Assembly: GCA_021442155.1 (NCBI GenBank)
Contig: CM038217.1
Span: forward strand, 148,739,143-148,803,142
Length of the DNA stretch: 64,000 nucleotides
Direction: 5' to 3'
Origin: Cymbidium sinense
Lineage: Eukaryota > Streptophyta > Magnoliopsida > Asparagales > Orchidaceae
Both the position numbers and the translations under genes were made by a program. Positions 59,320 through 64,000 of this stretch are shown here, in pieces. The notes under the pieces are model-generated. The model saw only the letters and a list, made by a program, of their open reading frames with translations. It was not told the origin of the DNA and did not search any database. Each line of letters begins with the position of its first letter. Within the stretch, counting starts at the first letter, position 1.

Positions 59320-61432
59320 GAATTGTAATGCATATAGTGCAAAATAAATGCATTGCATCTAGAATACTTGATGATGTTTGGTTGGTTATAGAATAAATTT
59401 AGGAGGTTAGTTTTGTGTGTTTGGATTGTTGTAAAATAAACCATAAAATATATTATTTTTGTCGGCTAATTACGGTGGCTGCTATGGGTGAGGATGGCTA
59501 TCAAGATGTATTTTATAAATATGATACAACAGCCGCAACACAAAGTGCAATTCAATTGTCCAATCAAGAGTTATAAAACAATTATAACAAAACATATGCA
59601 AATCTAGAAGTAATATAAATTCTATTAATGAAAAAAGAAATATACATAAACAATTAATGTTTACATCAAGATAATAAATTGATCTATGGATTTACATTAT
59701 TTTAAAATCAATCCACATATAAATGGCCCTTGGACAATTGCTTGTGATCAAGTGTAATTTCATAATATTTTTTCTTAAAATCAAGTATATAATATCTTGT
59801 GTTGCATACACTCTACAATTGTCATTGTAAATAAGATTTAAAGCAATTATCAGACTATGCATATAAGTACTACTTCAATTTTCTTAAAATTTCAAGTAGA
59901 TTACCTTATTGTAGATTTGTGGATCTCATTTGTGATAACCCTCTTCTACTTTGAAGGAGATTTGGAGGAAAAAAACCAAAAAGTTTATATTGTCAAAGAA
60001 TCCTACTTGCTCAAATAATCCAAGTACTTGTAGAACGAACTCATGATTGCTTGTAAGGTTTGTGCTGAGATGAAAGAAAGGTTGGAGTCATATAATATCA
60101 TGGACATTATAAGTGAAATCTCACATTTCCAATGAATTTTATTTTGGTTCATTGAATAATATCTGAGTTCTACATTAGCCCATGATTTTAGGAACTTCTC
60201 TTCTCCAATAATGTACATGAGTGCTTGTTTGGGCCACTCAAAGGTTTTTTTTTTCTTTTTAAAGCTTCATGAAAGTGGAGACTTTTGCTTTATAGTATGG
60301 ATTGGTTTATTTAATACAATAATGTTATGTTTAAAGGCTTTTGAGTAGTGGTAGATTCGGTCTCTTATTAGAAAATATTCATAATCAATTTGTTGAAAAA
60401 AAATTGAAGTTAGTGTGATGAACATTTCAATCGCTTATATATTTATTGAAATAAAATATATCTTATCTTACTAACTAAAATGCTGGAGTATTCAATTATT
60501 GGAATTGCATCACGCTTTTATTGTCCACTCTTATCTCCTCTTTCGAGTTGGTAACTAGTCTTGTTATTTAAGACTTGAAGGAGGGCATTACTTTTCATCA
60601 AACTAACTGAGGGGATAATGACATATGGATTTATGGTTTGTGCCTCTTTCTTGAAAGATCCATCAAATCTCCAATCAAATATTTTTTTATTCCTTTATGG
60701 CCTTTTAAATTTTACTAAATGTACATCAATCTTTTATACAATTGCAAGAGATGGAATGACATACCCTGCCTTCTTGGCCTCTTGTTTCATAGGTATAATA
60801 GCAAGGGCTTGGTCACCTATATCCTCTATCTCCTCTTGCACCTCTTGCTTTATATCATGTTCATTTTGAACTTTAACCCTAATTTCAATTGAGTGAATAC
60901 TAGGTCAATAGTAGACACCACTTTTCTTTCCACATTCACATTTTATTTCTTATGTAGTCTTCTATAAAACTATGAATAAGATTGGTCAAATCATTTAACC
61001 TTTGCTTAGTCAGAGCATCTAATTTTTACTCCAACCTTATTTTATTATTTTTCAACCTAACTGAGCTGTTTTTGAACTTTTATATAATCATAACAAATTA
61101 TTTCAACCTTTATAGGAAGGCATAGATTGAATTGCAGCTAGATGTGCTTCCCTTGTCTCTAATGCTTTCTCTTAAAAAATGGGGTGGTCGCTTTTTTTTT
61201 TCATAATTTTAGTTGGGATAGGCTGAGTTGGAGTATACACAATGAATTTATAAAAGTTCTCATTAACCCTATATACCATTATTAGATGAATAATCACTTG
61301 AAAGAAACAAGTTAGGAGTTAATGATTTATCACATGAACAAAAATATTTTGCTTAACTTGTTATAATGACAAACGCTTATTATTTCTTTATCATTCAACA
61401 AATGAAAAAAAAAAAAAAATTTACTTGTGAGC
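59320..61432. other. No gene recognised; degenerate minus-strand coding-like remnants
   Basis: No gene recognised. On the minus strand at about 61170-60600 there are open pieces such as REAHLAAIQSMPSYKG and IPMKQEAKKAGYVIPSLAIV, separated by stops, suggesting a decayed gene or transposon ORF. They continue upstream on the same strand across LINE L4 (KSAEEEHDILLGNSFDEG at about 62450-62390). I cannot name the family. Confidence 0.35.
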
Positions 61433-61448
61433 ATATTGTCGCTCTTCC
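61433..61448 (+). repeat. Target-site duplication (left) of LINE L4
   Basis: ATATTGTCGCTCTTCC, repeated exactly at 62284-62299 just after the LINE tail. Confidence 0.92.
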
Positions 61449-62283
61449 TAGGCATTAAGGATATGTATATGTAAATATTTTCCCAAATATAAGGAGGATT
61501 GACAAAATATTTTCCTATTTCTTGGATTACATCAAGGATCATTTAATATTTTTTTTTATTTTTTAGTTATGGATGTTCTTAGGCATTTACAAGAAGATGT
61601 TTTGTATGCTTTTTTTTATGACATTCTTCTTGTTGATAAGACTATAGAGGGAGTCCAACAAACTTGAATTATGGAGGTCAACTCTAGTCAAAGATTTTTA
61701 AGTAGATTGAAAACCTAATATGGAGTGTAATTTAGTTGTAGAAGTTTTAGTGATAAACATTATGAACAAGTCATTAATAAGAGTGACTTATATTTAGGTT
61801 CTATTGTTCAAAATGATATAAATAGATGGAGATGTTATTAGAAAATTGTATGGTTGAAGTGGAGGAATGCATTTTATTATGTGATAAAAGTTTATTAAAA
61901 GGAAAATTTTATAAGATGGTAAGATAATGACTTATGGTGTAATGTAATAAAAAAGAGAAGCAAAATAAGTTATGTTACGAGATGAGGATGCTTAGGTGGA
62001 TGAGTGGCTTTACTCTAGAGATAGAATGCAAAATGAGTATATTTAATAAGTTAGTAGCATTAGATAAGATTAAATCCTTAGATGGTTTTATAAAGTCCGT
62101 CATGACTTTTAAGAGTAGATGCATTAGATTTTCCTTATGTTAAGAAAGCAGAAAAACCTAAAAAAATTAAGAAATAAAAAATGATCTTAGTATACTTGAT
62201 TTAAATGAGAATTTGACACATAGTGACACAATGGAGACAAAGGATTCATGTAGTCAACCTAGTGGGATTATTGTTGTTGTTGT
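61449..62283 (+). mobile_element. RTE-type LINE with 16-bp target duplication (L4)
   Basis: Plus strand, 5'-truncated, 835 bp. It starts in RT at the GCATTAAGGATATGTATATG block and continues with VMDVLRHLQEDVLY and DILLVDKT (about 61566-61637), an extra ...GVQQT stretch, the 3' untranslated part shared with L1-L3, and a (TTG)n tail at 62271-62283. The exact 16-base duplication on both sides proves a normal target-primed insertion and defines both ends. Confidence 0.9.
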
Positions 62284-62299
62284 ATATTGTCGCTCTTCC
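62284..62299 (+). repeat. Target-site duplication (right) of LINE L4
   Basis: ATATTGTCGCTCTTCC, identical to 61433-61448. Confidence 0.92.
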
Positions 62300-63064
62300 A
62301 ATTCAACGTTCTTGGTACTCTCTCCCCAAAGAATTTATTATATTTTCATCCCAATGTTAGGAGTGCTTTATAAATCAGCATTTGGGTATCCTTCATCAAA
62401 AGAGTTACCTAATAGTATATCATGTTCCTCTTCAGCCTTTTAGTGTTTTCTCCCATGCTAGTTTATCTCATGGGTATCTAAAAAAGACCTCTTTATCTTT
62501 AATTAAGTCAAGCATCTTAGTGAAAATAACACACACTTTATAAGAAAACATAATCCAAGCTTTCTCACATCATCTTTCTAAGTGCATTCTATGAATGTTT
62601 TTTTTAGATCTATATTTTTGAAGTTCTTATTCAGATCCGAGTAATTCCCATACATTTTACTGCTTTTGGGCATCTTCTATATCTCCTCAAATAGGAATTC
62701 CCAAACAACAACCTAGTAGTCAAGGAATGTTCTTTTCTTTAGTGTTGAACACAATGGAGTATCCATCATTCTCATTATCATTGACTTCTTGGTAACAGTT
62801 GATGAATTAGGGCTCTATAAAATTTCAAGAGTTATAAAGAACTGATTAAACGGGGAACTTTCAACCTTGTTAATGAAGTCAATAGCCTTGAACTATTTGA
62901 CCATTTTTTTTATCACATCCTAGCTCTATATGTGATCCAAGTACTTTAATGTCTCTCCTATGGTATGATTATAGTAGACATTGGCATGCATAACAAAATA
63001 ACTTAAATGAACAAAATAAAATCCTAATAACTATGTATTTTGTAGAATTCCCATCTAAGATCAT
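62300..63064. other. No gene recognised
   Basis: Continues the minus-strand coding-like remnant (62450-62300), then a further piece KMPKSSKMYGNYSDLNKNFK at about 62670-62610 minus. Stops are frequent and the family is not recognised. Confidence 0.35.
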
Positions 63065-63475
63065 AATTGAACCATGATAGAATGAGTTTTTGAATTGATG
63101 ATCAAACAATCTTCGATCATAATTTGAATAATCTTTAAATCATCTTTAAATTTTTATCATATTATGATTGAATCATCTTCGATCATGATTCAAATAATCC
63201 TTAAATGATCTCTGAATCGTGTTCAAACTATTTTTGAACATTTTCAATCATGGTCAAAGATGATTTGATTATTGTTTGAAGATTATTTGAATCATGATCA
63301 AAGATGGTTTGATCACGTATAATCATGATTTGAAGATTGTTGATCATTATTTAATCATGATTTAAAGATTATTTAAATCATGATTAAAGATGGTTTGATT
63401 ATGACATAATCATTATTTGAGATTGTTTGATCTTGGCTTAATCATGGTTTAAAGGTGAAAGTGGTTTGATGATGA
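63065..63475. repeat. Array of ATCATGAT-centred units in inverted arrangement
   Basis: Six or so units built from GATCATGATT, AAATAATC and GAAGATG words. The left units read ATCTTCGATCATGATTCAAA and the right ones their complement. The best pair is 63171-63205 with 63275-63309: 35-base arms with about four mismatches, 69 bases apart. Further right-type units lie near 63359-63400 and 63415-63450. No ORF. Confidence 0.7.
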
Positions 63476-64000
63476 TTATAATAAGTTACTCATAGGTAAT
63501 CTAATGTCTAACAATATTTTGGGTTTATTGTGTGAACACCATATTTAATCTTATATAATCAATTGTTAAAATCACTAACCTTTGTAGATGATGAATGGAG
63601 AGAGATTATTGCGGTGAAACATCATCTTAGCCAACACCCCCACTCAACAATCACTGGAAATGGAAAAGGTGCTAGGAAGAGGAATGGTCAAGGAGTATCT
63701 ATGATTAAATGGTCACATAGTTATTTAGCGTGATTTGACTCTATTTGTTCAAAAGCAGGGGTATTTTTGTTTGAAATGTTCTCATAGACATGAAAATACA
63801 TAGTGGACATATTTTCTCAAGTTCAGTTATTATTGGGCATATAAAGTTACATTTTCCTATTAGAAATTGGTGAAATAACTGATTTTGCAATAATCACTTG
63901 TAGATTGCAAACAAAAATATTGATGTCGTTTATCAAGAGGAAGTTTTAGATTTCCTTAAGATTCAGCGAATTTATAGAGAAAATTCTTTAAAATATTTCA
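63476..64000. other. No feature recognised
   Basis: Sequence of moderate AT content without a recognisable gene, RNA or repeat end up to the window edge. It would lie in the LSF2 intron if the gene is intact. Confidence 0.45.

Noticed and set aside
60618..60869. Plus-strand 83-codon Cys/Ser/Ile-rich ORF
   Set aside because: Antisense of the better protein-like minus-strand remnant; no start context.
1..64000. tRNA, rRNA or known microRNA genes
   Set aside because: No cloverleaf boxes or rRNA core sequences were noticed by eye; a covariance-model scan would be needed for a firm negative.

Overview
The window looks like nuclear DNA of a large-genome flowering plant. It is AT-rich and full of decayed Ty3/gypsy retrotransposons, RTE-type LINEs with (TTG)n tails and MITEs, and it carries two recognisable plant gene remnants: exon 1 of an LSF2-like phosphoglucan phosphatase and a broken NST1-like zinc-ribbon gene. 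The style (very long LTRs, RTE LINEs) would suit a monocot such as a palm or relative, but nothing here proves the species.

Bases 1-44365 are one retrotransposon nest built from copies of a single Tat-lineage Ty3/gypsy family. The lineage call rests on a second RNase H domain between RNase H and integrase, very long LTRs and a long noncoding stretch after pol. Copy A (+) has a leader with about 25 hairpin units (1-2040), a pre-gag region, gag, protease, RT, RNase H, second RNase H and integrase (to about 17551), a repeat-rich 3' region (17552-20024) and a 3' LTR (20025 to about 26755, lacking its last part). Its gag is interrupted by a 7188-bp minus-oriented solo LTR of the same family (4307-11494) flanked by a perfect 5-bp duplication AGAAG. 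Copies B and C lie on the minus strand and share one LTR (30835-38788): B supplies 3' region and pol (38789-44365, truncated upstream), and C supplies primer-site leader, hairpin array and pre-gag (30834 down to about 26756, truncated). The nest is therefore a nearly 30-kb imperfect palindrome (leader-pregag-LTR / pol-3' region / inverted LTR-pregag-leader).

Bases 44366-64000 are a less repetitive flank. From left to right: the NST1-like pseudogene (minus), an AT-rich stretch resembling very old LTR sequence (46260-51200) with a LINE fragment, a Tourist-type MITE with TTA duplications that contains a LINE, a pair of foldback MITEs, the (GA)n 5' leader and exon 1 of LSF2, and then what should be a long first intron holding two related inverted TIR elements, another LINE, a (CT)n tract, a further LINE with a 16-bp target duplication, and an array of palindromic units near 63.1-63.5 kb. 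No later LSF2 exon was recognised, so the gene probably continues past the window or is broken.

No retrotransposon open frame is intact; many stops look like C-to-T or G-to-A decay. The most unusual feature is the hairpin array in the leader, whose stems covary between units and which is kept in two diverged copies of the family.
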